Below, piece by piece: positions 50,802-61,218 of a stretch of 64,000 nucleotides of DNA; the first letter of the stretch is position 1, and the number at the start of each line of letters is the position of its first letter. The notes beneath the pieces were generated by a model, which had not been told where the DNA came from, made no database searches, and worked only from the letters and a program-made list of their open reading frames with translations. Position numbers and translations under genes: made by a program. The stretch spans positions 1 through 64,000 of the forward strand of contig CACIKS010000002.1 of assembly GCA_902587295.1 (NCBI GenBank), written 5' to 3'. The stretch comes from an uncultured Pelagibacteraceae bacterium (GTDB taxonomy: Bacteria > Pseudomonadota > Alphaproteobacteria > Pelagibacterales > Pelagibacteraceae).

Positions 50802-53234
50802 ATGAAATCAAAAGTTAAAGTAGTTGTAATCGGTGGAGGAGCTGTTGGTGTAAGCACACTTTATCATCTAGCCAAAAAAGGTTGGTCAGATGTCGTGTTA
50901 GTCGAAAGAAAAGAACTTACCTCTGGTTCAACTTGGCACGCCGCTGGTTTATTGCCACTTTTTAATATGAGCTATTCAGTTGGTCAGCTCCATAGGTATG
51001 CAGTTCAATTATATAAATCTTTGGAAAAAGAAACTGGAAAGAAAGTAGGGTTCAGTGTTGTTTCAAATATCCGCTTAGCTCAAACCAAAGATCGAATGGA
51101 TGAATATCACCAGTACGCAGGAGTAGCCAAAACAATCGGAGTTAACGTAAAATTTTTAAAACCAGAAAATGTAAAAGAAATTTGGCCCCTTTGTAACATT
51201 GATGGATTGGTTGGAGCAATACAACATCCAGAAGATGGTTATATTCAACCAGCAGATCTTACCCAAGCATTAGCAACAGGAGCAAGAAATCTTGGAGCAG
51301 AAATTTATAGGAACACAACAGTTCTCGGAATTAAACAAACAAAAGATGGATGGACAGTAGAAACAGATAAGGGAGAAATTTTATGTGAACACGTTATTTC
51401 TTGCAGTGGAAACTTTGCGAGACAAACTGGACATATGGTTGGAATAGAAATTCCAGCAATTCCAGTTGAACATCAATATATTGTAACAGAACCTCACCCA
51501 GAGCTTCAAAAAAGAAAAAAAGAAGGCAAACCAGAAATGGGAGTCTTAAGAGACAGCGATAATTCTTGGTATATGAGAGAAGAAGCCGGAGGATTTATTT
51601 TAGGACCATATGAAAAAGGTGCCCCATGTTGTTATGTAAATGGCCCATCAAAAGATAGTGAATACGAATTATTTCAAGAAGATTTGGATCGATTAGCTCC
51701 CCATATTGAAGGAGCAATAAAAAGAGTTCCAGCTTTTGCAGAAGTTGGAGTTAAAAAAGTTTATAATGGTGCAATCTGTTATACCCCTGATGGAAATCCT
51801 ATCGTAGGTCCGGCCCCGGGATTAAAAAATTTTTGGATTAATGACGGTCATAGCTTTGGAATAACAGCAGCAGGGGGCGCAGGTTGGCAATTGGCTGAAT
51901 GGATCGTGGATGGAGAACCAACTATAGATATGCTTGGCGTAGATCCAAGAAGATACGGATCTTACGTAACTAAATCTTATTTAATGGAAAAAAATGAAGA
52001 AGCATACGCAAATGTATTTACAATTCATTATCCTGATGAGGAAAGAGAAGCAGGAAGACCGCTAAGACAGGCTCCATGCTATGATCGTTTAAAAAAATTA
52101 GGTGCTGTCTTTGGACAAAAATTTGGATGGGAAAGAGCTAATTTTTTTGCAACAGATGGTGACAAACAAGAAGACGATTGGTCTTTTAGAAGATCAAACT
52201 GGTTTAAGAGTGTAGAAAAAGAATGTAAAAACGTAAAAGAGAATGTTGGATTATTAGATATGACTGCATTTGGAAAATGCAGAATTAAAGGACCAGGAGC
52301 AGAAGAATTTTTAGACAAGCTTGTAGCAAATAAATTACCAAAAAAAATTGGTCGGATAAATCTTTGTCACGCCCTTAATACAAAAGGTGGGGTACATTCA
52401 GAATTCACAATAATGAGAGAAGCCAAAGATAGTTTTTATTTAGTATCAGCTGGAGCTTTTCAATGTTTAGATCATGATTGGATACATAAATGGATGCCAA
52501 AAGATGGTTCAGTTCAGTATGAGAATTTAACCAACAGTATGGGAGTGCTTGTTGTCTCTGGACCAAAAGCAAGAAAACTTATGCAAAAAGTTTCTAAAAC
52601 AGATTTTTCAAATGAAAAATTTAAATGGTTGAGTGCACAAAATATTAATATTGGTTTAGCACCTTGTAACGCTATGAGGGTAAACTTTGTTGGTGAACTT
52701 GGTTGGGAATTACATCATCCAATCGAATATCAAAATCATATATTTGATAAACTTATGGATGCTGGAAAAGAATTTAATCTTAAACCATACGGTATTAGAG
52801 CAATGAATAGTTTAAGAGTCGAAAAATCTTATAAATTAGTGGGTACAGAACTTTCAATTGAATATGCACCTTACGAATCTGGATTGGATAGATTTATTCA
52901 TCCAAACAAAGGCGATTTTATTGGACGTGCGGCATTAGACAAATGGAGAGCAAAGGGCTTTTCAAATAAATTAGTAACTATGGAAATTCATGGTGTTTCA
53001 GATGCTGACGTTCTTGGAAATAATCCTATTTATGAAAATGGTTCTGTAATTGGTAGAGCAACCGGGGGAGATTACGGATTTAGATTAAAAAAATCTATTG
53101 CTCTTGGAATGGTTAAACCAGAGTATGCAAAAGTTGGACAAAAACTTAAAATAGATATATTAGGTAAAATGCATGAAGTTTCTATTATTGAAGACTCTCC
53201 TTACGACTCTGAAAATAAATTACTTAGAGCTTGA
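50802..53234 (+). CDS. Dimethylglycine/sarcosine dehydrogenase-type flavoprotein with GcvT domain
   Basis: An 810-residue two-domain enzyme. The N-terminal FAD domain starts VVVIGGGAVGVSTLYHLAKK, and TSGSTWHAAGLLP carries the His that is covalently linked to FAD in this family. From ~residue 470 a GcvT-type folate-binding aminomethyltransferase domain runs to the end (GLLDMTAFGKCRIKGPGAEE). Dimethylglycine dehydrogenase of glycine betaine breakdown is the best fit, sarcosine dehydrogenase the alternative. etfB starts at its stop, giving the electron acceptor. Confidence 0.88.
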   Translation: MKSKVKVVVIGGGAVGVSTLYHLAKKGWSDVVLVERKELTSGSTWHAAGLLPLFNMSYSVGQLHRYAVQLYKSLEKETGKKVGFSVVSNIRLAQTKDRMDEYHQYAGVAKTIGVNVKFLKPENVKEIWPLCNIDGLVGAIQHPEDGYIQPADLTQALATGARNLGAEIYRNTTVLGIKQTKDGWTVETDKGEILCEHVISCSGNFARQTGHMVGIEIPAIPVEHQYIVTEPHPELQKRKKEGKPEMGVLRDSDNSWYMREEAGGFILGPYEKGAPCCYVNGPSKDSEYELFQEDLDRLAPHIEGAIKRVPAFAEVGVKKVYNGAICYTPDGNPIVGPAPGLKNFWINDGHSFGITAAGGAGWQLAEWIVDGEPTIDMLGVDPRRYGSYVTKSYLMEKNEEAYANVFTIHYPDEEREAGRPLRQAPCYDRLKKLGAVFGQKFGWERANFFATDGDKQEDDWSFRRSNWFKSVEKECKNVKENVGLLDMTAFGKCRIKGPGAEEFLDKLVANKLPKKIGRINLCHALNTKGGVHSEFTIMREAKDSFYLVSAGAFQCLDHDWIHKWMPKDGSVQYENLTNSMGVLVVSGPKARKLMQKVSKTDFSNEKFKWLSAQNINIGLAPCNAMRVNFVGELGWELHHPIEYQNHIFDKLMDAGKEFNLKPYGIRAMNSLRVEKSYKLVGTELSIEYAPYESGLDRFIHPNKGDFIGRAALDKWRAKGFSNKLVTMEIHGVSDADVLGNNPIYENGSVIGRATGGDYGFRLKKSIALGMVKPEYAKVGQKLKIDILGKMHEVSIIEDSPYDSENKLLRA

Positions 53235-53984
53235 ATGAAAATCTTAGTAGCTGTTAAAAGGGTAATTGATTACAACGTGCAAATTAGAGTTAAAGAAGAT
53301 GGCTCTGGGGTTAATACTGATAATGTTAAAATGTCAACTAACCCACCAGATGATAATGCCGTTGAAGAGTCTGTAAAATTAAAAGAGTCGGGAAAAGTAA
53401 AAGAAGTTGTTGCAGTTACAATTGGAGAAGAAAAGGCACAAGAAACTGTTAGAAAAGCTTTAGCAGTTGGTGCTGACAGAGGAATTCATGTTAAAGCAGA
53501 TACTTATATAGAGCCTTTGGGGATCGCCAAAATTTTAAAAAAAGTTGTAGAAAAAGAAAAACCAGATATGGTTTTTTTAGGCAAACAAGCAATCGATGAT
53601 GATTGTAACCAAACAGGCCAAATGTTAGCTGCGATGTTAAATTGGCCTCAAGCAACTTTTTCTTCAAAAATAACTTTAAAAGATAAAAGTATGGAGATAG
53701 TAAGAGAAATTGACGAAGGTTTAGAAACAGTTGAGGTAAATCTACCAGCGGTAGTTACTTGCGATCTAAGACTTAATGAACCTCGATATGCCTCTTTACC
53801 AAATATTATGAAAGCTAAGAAAAAACCAATTGATCAAATGGTTGCAAAAGATTTAGGCGTAGACATTGCAAATAGAGTTCAGCAATTGAAAGTAGTGGAG
53901 CCACCAAAAAGAAAAGCAGGAATTAAAGTTGCAAATGTAGCGGAACTAGTAAGCAAACTTAAAAATGAGGCAAAGGTAATTTAA
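53235..53984 (+). CDS. etfB: Electron transfer flavoprotein beta subunit
   Basis: A 249-residue subunit starting [19 protein letters not shown] with the family signature around residues 155-180 ([20 protein letters not shown]). With EtfA it takes electrons from the dehydrogenase encoded just upstream to the quinone pool through ETF-QO. Overlaps etfA by one base. Confidence 0.95.
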   Translation: MKILVAVKRVIDYNVQIRVKEDGSGVNTDNVKMSTNPPDDNAVEESVKLKESGKVKEVVAVTIGEEKAQETVRKALAVGADRGIHVKADTYIEPLGIAKILKKVVEKEKPDMVFLGKQAIDDDCNQTGQMLAAMLNWPQATFSSKITLKDKSMEIVREIDEGLETVEVNLPAVVTCDLRLNEPRYASLPNIMKAKKKPIDQMVAKDLGVDIANRVQQLKVVEPPKRKAGIKVANVAELVSKLKNEAKVI

Positions 53985-54937
53985 TGTCAGTATTATTAAT
54001 AGCAGAACACAATAATAAAAACCTTAAACCATTTACTTTAAATGCAATAACTGCAGCATCTAAAATTGATGCAGAAGTTCATGTTCTAGTAGCGGGCAGT
54101 GGATCAGAAAATGTGGCTAAAGAAGCTGCAGCAGTTCCTCTAGTTAAAAAAGTTTTACACTGCGATTCTCCTAATTATCAAAATTACTTGCCGGAAAACT
54201 TAGCCCCGCTTGTAACAAAACATTCTGAAAAATATGATCATATCGTTGCATCAGCAAATACATTTGGAAAAAACTTTATGCCAAGGGTTGCAGCTGCGTT
54301 AGATACTTCTCAAGTGAGTGATATTATTAAAGTAAACTCACCTGATACTTTTGTTAGACCAATTTATGCAGGAAATGCTTTTGCGACTGTAAAAAGTAAC
54401 GATAAAAAAAGATGTGTAACAATTAGACCTACTTCATTTGAACCCGCAACGAAAACAGGAGGTTCAGCACAAATTGATAAAGTAGATGCAGCAGATGTTC
54501 CTAACTTTTCTAAATTTGTAAAAAGAGAAGAAACAAAATCAGAAAGACCTGAACTTGGAACTGCAAGAATAGTAGTTTCTGGTGGAAGAGGATTAGAAAG
54601 TGGAGAAAATTTCAAACTCATAAATGATATCGCTGACAAGTTAAATGCTGCAGTTGGTGCATCACGAGCAGCTGTCGATGCAGGTTATATAAGTAACGAT
54701 CATCAAGTGGGACAAACAGGAAAAGTAGTTGTCCCAGATTTATATATTGCAGTTGGAATTTCAGGGGCCATCCAGCATCTTGCAGGCATGAAAGAGAGTA
54801 AAATAATTGTTGCAATCAACAAAGATGGTGAAGCTCCAATATTCAGTATCGCTGATTATGGTTTAGAAGCAGACTTATTCAAAGCCCTTCCCGAGTTCCT
54901 TTCAGAGTTAAACAAACTCAACACTATCCAAAAATAA
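53984..54937 (+). CDS. etfA: Electron transfer flavoprotein alpha subunit
   Basis: A 317-residue FAD-binding subunit. The C-terminal signature is clear ([20 protein letters not shown], and [20 protein letters not shown]). The gene is intact to its last codon. The last ~13 codons reappear at 61219-61260, which suggests that the DNA downstream entered by site-specific insertion at this gene's end. Confidence 0.95.
   Translation: MSVLLIAEHNNKNLKPFTLNAITAASKIDAEVHVLVAGSGSENVAKEAAAVPLVKKVLHCDSPNYQNYLPENLAPLVTKHSEKYDHIVASANTFGKNFMPRVAAALDTSQVSDIIKVNSPDTFVRPIYAGNAFATVKSNDKKRCVTIRPTSFEPATKTGGSAQIDKVDAADVPNFSKFVKREETKSERPELGTARIVVSGGRGLESGENFKLINDIADKLNAAVGASRAAVDAGYISNDHQVGQTGKVVVPDLYIAVGISGAIQHLAGMKESKIIVAINKDGEAPIFSIADYGLEADLFKALPEFLSELNKLNTIQK
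54893..54937 (+). repeat. Left copy of direct repeat at the etfA 3' end
   Basis: The last 45 bases of etfA. A 20-base core, TTAAACAAACTCAACACTAT (54908-54927), recurs exactly at 61231-61250, with related sequence on both sides. Candidate left attachment site of the insertion 54938-61218. Confidence 0.8.
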
Positions 54938-54973
54938 ATTTTTGTCTGGTTTTGTAATCCAATAAAACTTGAA

Positions 54974-57304
54974 TTAATAAAGATGTTTTTGAAAGTCGAT
55001 AAACATATTTTTTATACCTTCTGGATTTCCTAAATTTTTTTCTCCATCTAAGAGGGCTTTATATTTAAGTATTATTAAATCACTCAATCTATTAATATCT
55101 AATTCTTCAACACCGCCCTCAACATATTTGCTTAATACGAAATCTATAAATTCTTTTTGCTTATCATTTAGGCTTTGATAAATTTTATTCTCTGCTTTAC
55201 TAACTCTTGTTGCTCTTGGAATAGGTTTCTTTTGATAAGCAATATATTCAAGCACATCAAATAAATCGCTATTTTCTGCTTCAATTAAAGTCTGAATTGA
55301 TTTTAAATCTGGTTTAGCAAAACCATTATCCTCTAATTTTTTTAATAATGTATTTCTTGTAATAGGTGACGACCAAAGTTTTCTTAATTCCTCTTCACTT
55401 TTTAAGATACTTGGTAAAGTAATGGTATTAAATAGTTTCTTTATAAACTCTTCTGCAGTAACAGGTTGTCCTTGAAAATAGAATAGGGAAGTAGACATCG
55501 ATTTAATAGTTAACTCTTTTCCTTCAGCAAGCTTAATCACTATTTTTTCTCTTGGAGGTTTTGGTTCTGGCGGTTCTTCACCTCCACCTTCCTCACCAGG
55601 TTCAAAAGGTTTTTCTGGTTTTTCCTCAGGCGGTTCTTCAGGAATAGGTTCACCATCCCATTCAGGGTCTGAAAAGTTTGCAGAAGCTCCAACAAAATCA
55701 ACTATCGTGAAATAAAACTTATCTTCAAATAATCTTGTTCCTCTACCAATTATTTGTTTAAATTCAATCATGTTGTTTACCGGTCTCATTAAAACTATAT
55801 TTCTTATATTTAGTGCATCAACACCAGTACTTAGTTTTTGACTAGTGGTTAAAATGGTTGGTAATGTTTTTTCATTATCTTGGAATTGTCTAAGATGAGT
55901 ATCTCCTGTTTTGGTATCTTTAGCTGTTACTCTGACACAATAGTCTGCAGGTGGATTCACTGAAACTTGATTAATTAAATCTCTTACCATTCCAGCATGA
56001 GCAATACTTGCACAGAAAACTAAAGTTTTTTCTTTTGGATTAATACTATCAAGCATCAACTTAACTCTTTTTTTTTCTCTTTCTTCTATAACAATTCTTT
56101 TATTAAAATCTTTTTCTTCAAATACTTCACCCTCATTTATTTCTTCTTCACCAGATAGAACATCATCATCGCCTGTATAAACATATTCATCCATTGTTGT
56201 TTGAATTCTCTTAACTTTAAATGGTGTTAAGAAACCATCTTTAATTCCATCTTTAAGAGAGTATGTGTAAACAGGTTCACCAAAGTAAGCATAAGTGTCT
56301 GCATTAAATTTTCTTTTAGGTGTTGCTGTTAAACCAATTTGAACCGCTGATGAAAAATATTCCATTATTCCTCTCCATCTACTTTCATCTTTAGCTCCAC
56401 CCCTATGACATTCATCAATAATTACTAAATCAAAAAAATCAGCAGGGTATTGACCAAAGTAAGGTTCTTTTTCTGGACCAGACATAAAGCTTTGAAATAT
56501 TGTAAAGAAGATAGAACTATTTGTGGGAACAGAACCTTTTTTTCTAACATCACTAGGCGTAATTCTAAGCAAAGCATTCTCTTCAAACGCTCCAAATGCA
56601 TTAAAAGCTTGATTAGCTAATATATTTCTATCAGCCAAGAATAATATTCTTGGTAGTCTTTTACCATCTCTTTGCTTATTCCATCTTGCTTGGAATAATT
56701 TCCAAGCTATATGAAAGGCAATAACTGTTTTACCAGTACCTGTTGCAAGAGTTAAAAGTATTCTTTGTTGATTGTCTGCTATAGCATCTAAAGCATTATT
56801 GATTGCTATTTCTTGGTAATACCGTGGTTCTCTAATGCCTTTAAAAGGCTCAAAATTTACAGAGTCAAACTTGCTAGACCATTCATTTTTTTCTTTAAAA
56901 GTTTTAATCCATAATTCATCAGGTGTTGGAAATTTATCAACCTCACCTTCTGAGGTGATAAACATTTCACCTTTTTCATTTTTAGAATAATTAATTTCAT
57001 AAATTTTATGACCATTTGAAGAATAGCTAGTTAATAACTTTAATTTTTGTGCATAGTCTTTTGCTTGGCTAACACCATCACTTACATTAAATTCATCACT
57101 TTTAGCTTCAATAACTGCTAGTTTTCTATTCTTATAAATAAGAACATAATCAGCTCTAATAATACCTGCTCTTATACCTCCTGGTTTTATTTCACCATTT
57201 GTTATTTTGAATTCTCTTCTAACGAAACTGCCCTTAACATCTCCCCAACCAGCTTCTTTTATCTTTGGGTCAATTAATTCTGCTCTTGTCTCTGCTTCGT
57301 TCAT
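54974..57304 (-). CDS. hsdR: Type I restriction enzyme, R subunit
   Basis: A 776-residue subunit. The N-terminal nuclease domain has a PD-(D/E)XK core, D in IIRADYVLI and E-x-K in AVIEAKSDEF (near residues 50-70). The helicase part has Walker A TLATGTGKTVIAF near 180, DECHRGG (DECH box) near 295, and motif VI QIIGRGTRLFED near 520. A Pro/Glu-rich linker at ~555-590 leads to a C-terminal domain that should bind HsdM. It needs HsdM and HsdS, encoded just upstream, to cut. The start overlaps the hsdS stop by 4 bp. Confidence 0.95.
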   Translation of the reverse strand: MNEAETRAELIDPKIKEAGWGDVKGSFVRREFKITNGEIKPGGIRAGIIRADYVLIYKNRKLAVIEAKSDEFNVSDGVSQAKDYAQKLKLLTSYSSNGHKIYEINYSKNEKGEMFITSEGEVDKFPTPDELWIKTFKEKNEWSSKFDSVNFEPFKGIREPRYYQEIAINNALDAIADNQQRILLTLATGTGKTVIAFHIAWKLFQARWNKQRDGKRLPRILFLADRNILANQAFNAFGAFEENALLRITPSDVRKKGSVPTNSSIFFTIFQSFMSGPEKEPYFGQYPADFFDLVIIDECHRGGAKDESRWRGIMEYFSSAVQIGLTATPKRKFNADTYAYFGEPVYTYSLKDGIKDGFLTPFKVKRIQTTMDEYVYTGDDDVLSGEEEINEGEVFEEKDFNKRIVIEEREKKRVKLMLDSINPKEKTLVFCASIAHAGMVRDLINQVSVNPPADYCVRVTAKDTKTGDTHLRQFQDNEKTLPTILTTSQKLSTGVDALNIRNIVLMRPVNNMIEFKQIIGRGTRLFEDKFYFTIVDFVGASANFSDPEWDGEPIPEEPPEEKPEKPFEPGEEGGGEEPPEPKPPREKIVIKLAEGKELTIKSMSTSLFYFQGQPVTAEEFIKKLFNTITLPSILKSEEELRKLWSSPITRNTLLKKLEDNGFAKPDLKSIQTLIEAENSDLFDVLEYIAYQKKPIPRATRVSKAENKIYQSLNDKQKEFIDFVLSKYVEGGVEELDINRLSDLIILKYKALLDGEKNLGNPEGIKNMFIDFQKHLY

Positions 57305-58368
57305 GCTGCTTTATTTTGTATTTCTTGAGTAAGTATTGATGATTTTAGAGCTTCAAAACTTTGTTTTTGTTTTTTATAATTTATACGTAGCTTATGAAGA
57401 TTATTTTCTATCTTTTCAAAGGCATTAACTATTTGGGACTGTTCGTCAACGGATTCTGGAAATCTAATCTTTAAATCTTTTATTGAAGAAAAAGAGATAA
57501 CTGGCTGTGCAGCGTGACGTGCAAAACTCCGCATATTTATAGAAGATAATATCAGAGAAAGGAATTTGAGATTAAAATCGTATTTGTAAGAGTGGGTATA
57601 CATTGCATTATCTGTTAACCAAATTTTCTCATTAACATAATGGACATTACCGCAATAAGCTCCAACTCTTCCAATCAAAACATTTTTCCCATCTAAATTA
57701 AAATCATTATGGTTTCCAGCAATTCCATTTCCACCATAAACTTTGATATTTCCTTCTGAATTCATTTTATTCTTTGGTAGAAATTTACCTGAACTAACTT
57801 TAAATAATGAGCCAAGTGGACTACTAATAAACTTACTATCATATCTATCAAGCAAATCTGGCAATATCTTTGATGTTACAGTTGTGGCTGCTTCTAATTT
57901 TTTATTATTTAACGAAATAGATTTATCAATCTCAGCAAATGCTGCCTCAAGTTTTGCCACTATTTGCTGTTGTTTTTCGACTGATGTTGGGTAAGTTATT
58001 TTTAATAATCTAAAATTTTTCATAGAAAGATTTCTTTGAGCCGTTCCTCTTCCAAGTTGGTAAATAGTGCTATTTAATGAAAGTATAGTTTTATCTAGAA
58101 AACCTTGTGATAAATCTTTTGTTTTAGGCGATAATGTTAATCCGCTATCATTAAGAAAAAACTTATCTTTAACAAAGCGCGTACATTGTTCTGACATAGC
58201 GAAACGTGAAATAACAACTCTATCTTGTCGATTTGTTTTATCTATAAAAAATGTTTCACCTCCACCTCCATACACTGGATAAACTGTTCCACTATCTTTT
58301 CTCCTAACAACTCTTGTTCCATACTCTATGTTACATATTTCATCTATAGTCGAAGTCTTCCACATCAT
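57301..58368 (-). CDS. hsdS: Type I restriction-modification specificity subunit
   Basis: A 355-residue protein with two target recognition halves: residues ~1-150 then a coiled-coil spacer (VEKQQQIVAKLEAAFAEIDK), and ~175-320 then VDEQSQIVNAFEKIENNLHK. This two-repeat layout defines HsdS, so the recognition sequence will be bipartite. It starts on ATGA overlap with hsdM. Both halves are full length and no frame break is seen. Confidence 0.94.
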   Translation of the reverse strand: MMWKTSTIDEICNIEYGTRVVRRKDSGTVYPVYGGGGETFFIDKTNRQDRVVISRFAMSEQCTRFVKDKFFLNDSGLTLSPKTKDLSQGFLDKTILSLNSTIYQLGRGTAQRNLSMKNFRLLKITYPTSVEKQQQIVAKLEAAFAEIDKSISLNNKKLEAATTVTSKILPDLLDRYDSKFISSPLGSLFKVSSGKFLPKNKMNSEGNIKVYGGNGIAGNHNDFNLDGKNVLIGRVGAYCGNVHYVNEKIWLTDNAMYTHSYKYDFNLKFLSLILSSINMRSFARHAAQPVISFSSIKDLKIRFPESVDEQSQIVNAFEKIENNLHKLRINYKKQKQSFEALKSSILTQEIQNKAA

Positions 58369-59819
58369 AAAAATTCCTTAATTTTATTCAATGCTACAGA
58401 AGATTGTTTATCAAGTTCTTCTATCTCAGTCAGAATCTCTTTTGTTGTTCTGTTGTCTATTTCTTCAACCTTGTTAGGGTTTTGAACTCCTAAATCACAC
58501 GTATCTTTGTTTATTTTTTCTATCTCCATAGTCCAACTATTGTCACTTAGCTTTTGTGTTTTGGCTAATTTAATAAAATCAGTTAAGTCATTATCATTTA
58601 ACGAATTAGTTTTACCCATGCTCCTTCCCACATTGAGTTGGTAGTACCAAAGTTTTTTTGTTGGTTTTCCTTTTTCAAAAAATAAAACTACTGTCTTAAC
58701 CCCAGTTCCAAGGAAAGCTCCACTTGGTAAATCAAGTACTGCAAATAAATTACATTCTTCAAGCAGTTGTTTTCTAAGTGCTATGCTTGCGTTATCTGTA
58801 TTACTTAAAAAAGTATTCTTAATAACAACACCGCATCTTCCTCCAGCTTTTAATTTTTTTATAAAGTGTTGAAGGAATAGATAGGCAGTTTCTCCAGTTT
58901 TAATCGGAAAATTTTCTTGGATTTGTTCTTTTTCTTTTCCGCCAAAGGGAGGGTTAGCAAGAATAACATCAACTCTATCTTTGTTTTGTATTTCTTGAAT
59001 ATTATCTTCTAAAGTATTTTTATGAATAATATTAGGACTTTCAATTCCATGAAGTATCATATTCATAATACCAATAATGTAAGCTAAAGTTTTTTTTTCA
59101 ACTCCATAAAATGATTTTGATTGAAGTATTTTAAGCTCTGAAGTGGTCAGAGATTTTAATTTACTCATATGCTCAAATGCTTCAACTAAAAATCCAGCAC
59201 TACCAACAGCTCCATCATAAATAGTTTCTCCAACTTTGGGATTAATTACTTTAACAATGGATTTAATAAGTGGTCTTGGCGTGTAGTATTCGCCTCCATT
59301 ACGACCAGCGTTACCCATGTTTTTAATTTTTTCTTCATATAATGCACTTAGTTCATGTTTTTGTTTATTGCTTCTAAACTGAAGATTATCAACTTCATCT
59401 ATTACTCCTCTCAGAGTATAACCATCTTGAAGTTTATTCTTAAGTTCTGAAAATATTTCTCCTATTTTGTATTCAAGAGTATCAAAGCTTTCTGCTTTAT
59501 TTCTAAATGAAGAGAGATAAGGAAATAGTTTATCATCAACAAATTTCTTTAAATCAGGGCCAGTAAGAATTTTATTAAAATCTACTTTTCCACCTTTTGT
59601 TTTAATAATTGCCCAAGAAGACCATTGATACTCTTTATCTAATACAGGTTTAAATTTCTTATTTTCTAATGATGCTTTTGTTTCTTTCTCTTTTTCATAA
59701 TCATCTAACCATTTAAGAAACAATATCCATGAAGATTGTTCTGCATAATCTAGCTCAGTGCTACAACCAGCATCCTTCCAAAGGATATCATCAATATTTT
59801 TAAAAGTTTGTTCAAACAT
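58365..59819 (-). CDS. hsdM: Type I DNA methyltransferase subunit
   Basis: A 484-residue N6-adenine methyltransferase: SAM motif I YDGAVGSAGFLVEAF near residue 200, catalytic motif ANPPFGGKEK near 290, and a helical N-terminal domain (DILWKDAGCSTELDYAEQ). First gene of the hsdM-hsdS-hsdR operon on the minus strand. 62 bp separates it from the secreted-family gene upstream. Confidence 0.96.
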   Translation of the reverse strand: MFEQTFKNIDDILWKDAGCSTELDYAEQSSWILFLKWLDDYEKEKETKASLENKKFKPVLDKEYQWSSWAIIKTKGGKVDFNKILTGPDLKKFVDDKLFPYLSSFRNKAESFDTLEYKIGEIFSELKNKLQDGYTLRGVIDEVDNLQFRSNKQKHELSALYEEKIKNMGNAGRNGGEYYTPRPLIKSIVKVINPKVGETIYDGAVGSAGFLVEAFEHMSKLKSLTTSELKILQSKSFYGVEKKTLAYIIGIMNMILHGIESPNIIHKNTLEDNIQEIQNKDRVDVILANPPFGGKEKEQIQENFPIKTGETAYLFLQHFIKKLKAGGRCGVVIKNTFLSNTDNASIALRKQLLEECNLFAVLDLPSGAFLGTGVKTVVLFFEKGKPTKKLWYYQLNVGRSMGKTNSLNDNDLTDFIKLAKTQKLSDNSWTMEIEKINKDTCDLGVQNPNKVEEIDNRTTKEILTEIEELDKQSSVALNKIKEFL

Positions 59820-59881
59820 AGTTGCCCATAAGAAACGGTAAATAGATTTAATAACAAAGTATAAATAGATATGTAGTAAAT

Positions 59882-60475
59882 TTATTTATAATAGTTTTCT
59901 AAAAATTCTGAATATTTTGCTCCATAGAAAGTTACTGTTAATTTATCTACATATTTAAATTCCTTACTGTTATCATAGCAGATAATTTCTATCTCAGCCC
60001 CACTGCTCGTTGGCTTTAAAAAAAACGAGACCTTTGAGAATTTACTTTTACCAGTTTTATCACCGGGATGGAGACCTTCAGATGTCCGTTTTTCATCAAA
60101 ATTGAATGACTTGTCTAGATCAAAGGCAATTTCACTCATTTTCTTTTTACATGCATTGAAGTTATCTGGGAAATTTATCATTCCATCAATACCAATAATA
60201 ACAAATCTTGAATCATTTTTTTCAAAATGAATTTGTACACTGTCATAATTTTTAAAATAAGGTTTTTTGAAAAGCACAATATGATTAACTTCATTTTGAT
60301 TTTTGTATAATTCTCTTTCAAAGTGATAATTGTTTTTAATCTCCTTTTTACTATAAAATTTCAACAAACTATCCCCGATGCTCATTCCTTCAATCTGAAA
60401 GTCTCTTATATCTTCTGCATTTGACGATGTTACAAAACATAAGCTCAGAATGATGATGGCTAAAAGGTTTTTCAT
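59882..60475 (-). CDS. Secreted DIRDFQIEG-family protein, copy 2
   Basis: A 197-residue family member with a signal peptide (MKNLLAIIILSLCFVTSSNA), mature start EDIRDFQIEGMSIGDSLLKF and the two conserved cysteines (FNACKKKM and IEIICYDN). Function unknown. It lies one base from copy 3 on the same strand, and the hsdMSR operon follows it. Confidence 0.83.
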   Translation of the reverse strand: MKNLLAIIILSLCFVTSSNAEDIRDFQIEGMSIGDSLLKFYSKKEIKNNYHFERELYKNQNEVNHIVLFKKPYFKNYDSVQIHFEKNDSRFVIIGIDGMINFPDNFNACKKKMSEIAFDLDKSFNFDEKRTSEGLHPGDKTGKSKFSKVSFFLKPTSSGAEIEIICYDNSKEFKYVDKLTVTFYGAKYSEFLENYYK

Positions 60476-60476
60476 A

Positions 60477-61076
60477 CTAATAAGCTTTGTTAGTCATCCA
60501 TTTGTCAAACTCATTTGATACAATAGAAATTCTTAAATTATCCATGATATTATGTTTCTTTTTTGCAGTTTTTCCCCAAGTAACACACTGCAACCAAACC
60601 TGTCCATCATTCAAAATAAAATAAGTTTCATGTCTTATAGCTTCCGGATCATAGTCTTCTTGACCAACAATATCCCTACTATATTTTTTTGCGTTCTTAA
60701 ATAATTTGTCAATTTCAATCTCAATAGAATTTTTTTTCTCTTTGCATAATTTTTCTGACTCAGGATAATATATAGATGATTTACCGAATATCAGTGCTCC
60801 ACTAAAACCATGTATCTGATAATTGTTATCATTATTTTTTAAATGGAACTGCATAACAGGATATTCTTTAAATTTTTCACTCCAAATATCTAAAGTATAA
60901 AATTCATTATCTTTATAAGTATATTTACGTGAAGAAAGAATAGTATTTTTATCAACAAATTTTAATAAACTATCCCCAACACTTATTCCTTCAATCTGAA
61001 AGTCTCGGATATCATTCGCCTGGGATGGGGTTATTAAAAACAAACCCAGAACCAAGATGGCTAAAAGTTTTTTCAT
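60477..61076 (-). CDS. Secreted DIRDFQIEG-family protein, copy 3
   Basis: About 199 residues from ATG 61076 (MKKLLAILVLGLFLITPSQA), mature start NDIRDFQIEGISVGDSLLKF. Conserved cysteines in KLCKEKK and WLQCVTW. A start at 61112 would add 12 residues that merely read the GAGTCC motifs and destroy the signal peptide, so it is rejected. The upstream leader is repeat unit F, as with unit A before copy 1. Confidence 0.83.
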   Translation of the reverse strand: MKKLLAILVLGLFLITPSQANDIRDFQIEGISVGDSLLKFVDKNTILSSRKYTYKDNEFYTLDIWSEKFKEYPVMQFHLKNNDNNYQIHGFSGALIFGKSSIYYPESEKLCKEKKNSIEIEIDKLFKNAKKYSRDIVGQEDYDPEAIRHETYFILNDGQVWLQCVTWGKTAKKKHNIMDNLRISIVSNEFDKWMTNKAY

Positions 61077-61077
61077 G

Positions 61078-61207
61078 AGACTCATCTTATCCGGACTCAA
61101 TGGCGGACTCAATAAGGACTCACCCAGTAAAGAAATAGCCGTTTTTTATGCTCTAGAATTGTTGTATATCGTTAGAAGGTTAAGGGTACCTGGCAACAGA
61201 ACGCCCC
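61078..61207 (-). repeat. Repeat unit F: hairpin, conserved leader and GAGTCC motifs, minus strand
   Basis: Read on the minus strand, the hairpin (61207-61184) is followed by the ~70-bp block of units A and D with a few changes. Then come GAGTCC at 61121-61116, 61110-61105 and 61098-61093 and a fourth degenerate one just before the ATG of copy 3, the same steps as unit A. The hairpin's outer arm ends 11 bp from the right copy of the etfA-end repeat. Confidence 0.86.
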
Positions 61208-61218
61208 TTACAACTTAA

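Noticed and set aside
61077..61112. 12-residue N-terminal extension of secreted-family copy 3
   Set aside because: It translates the GAGTCC motifs and would spoil the signal peptide shared by all copies.
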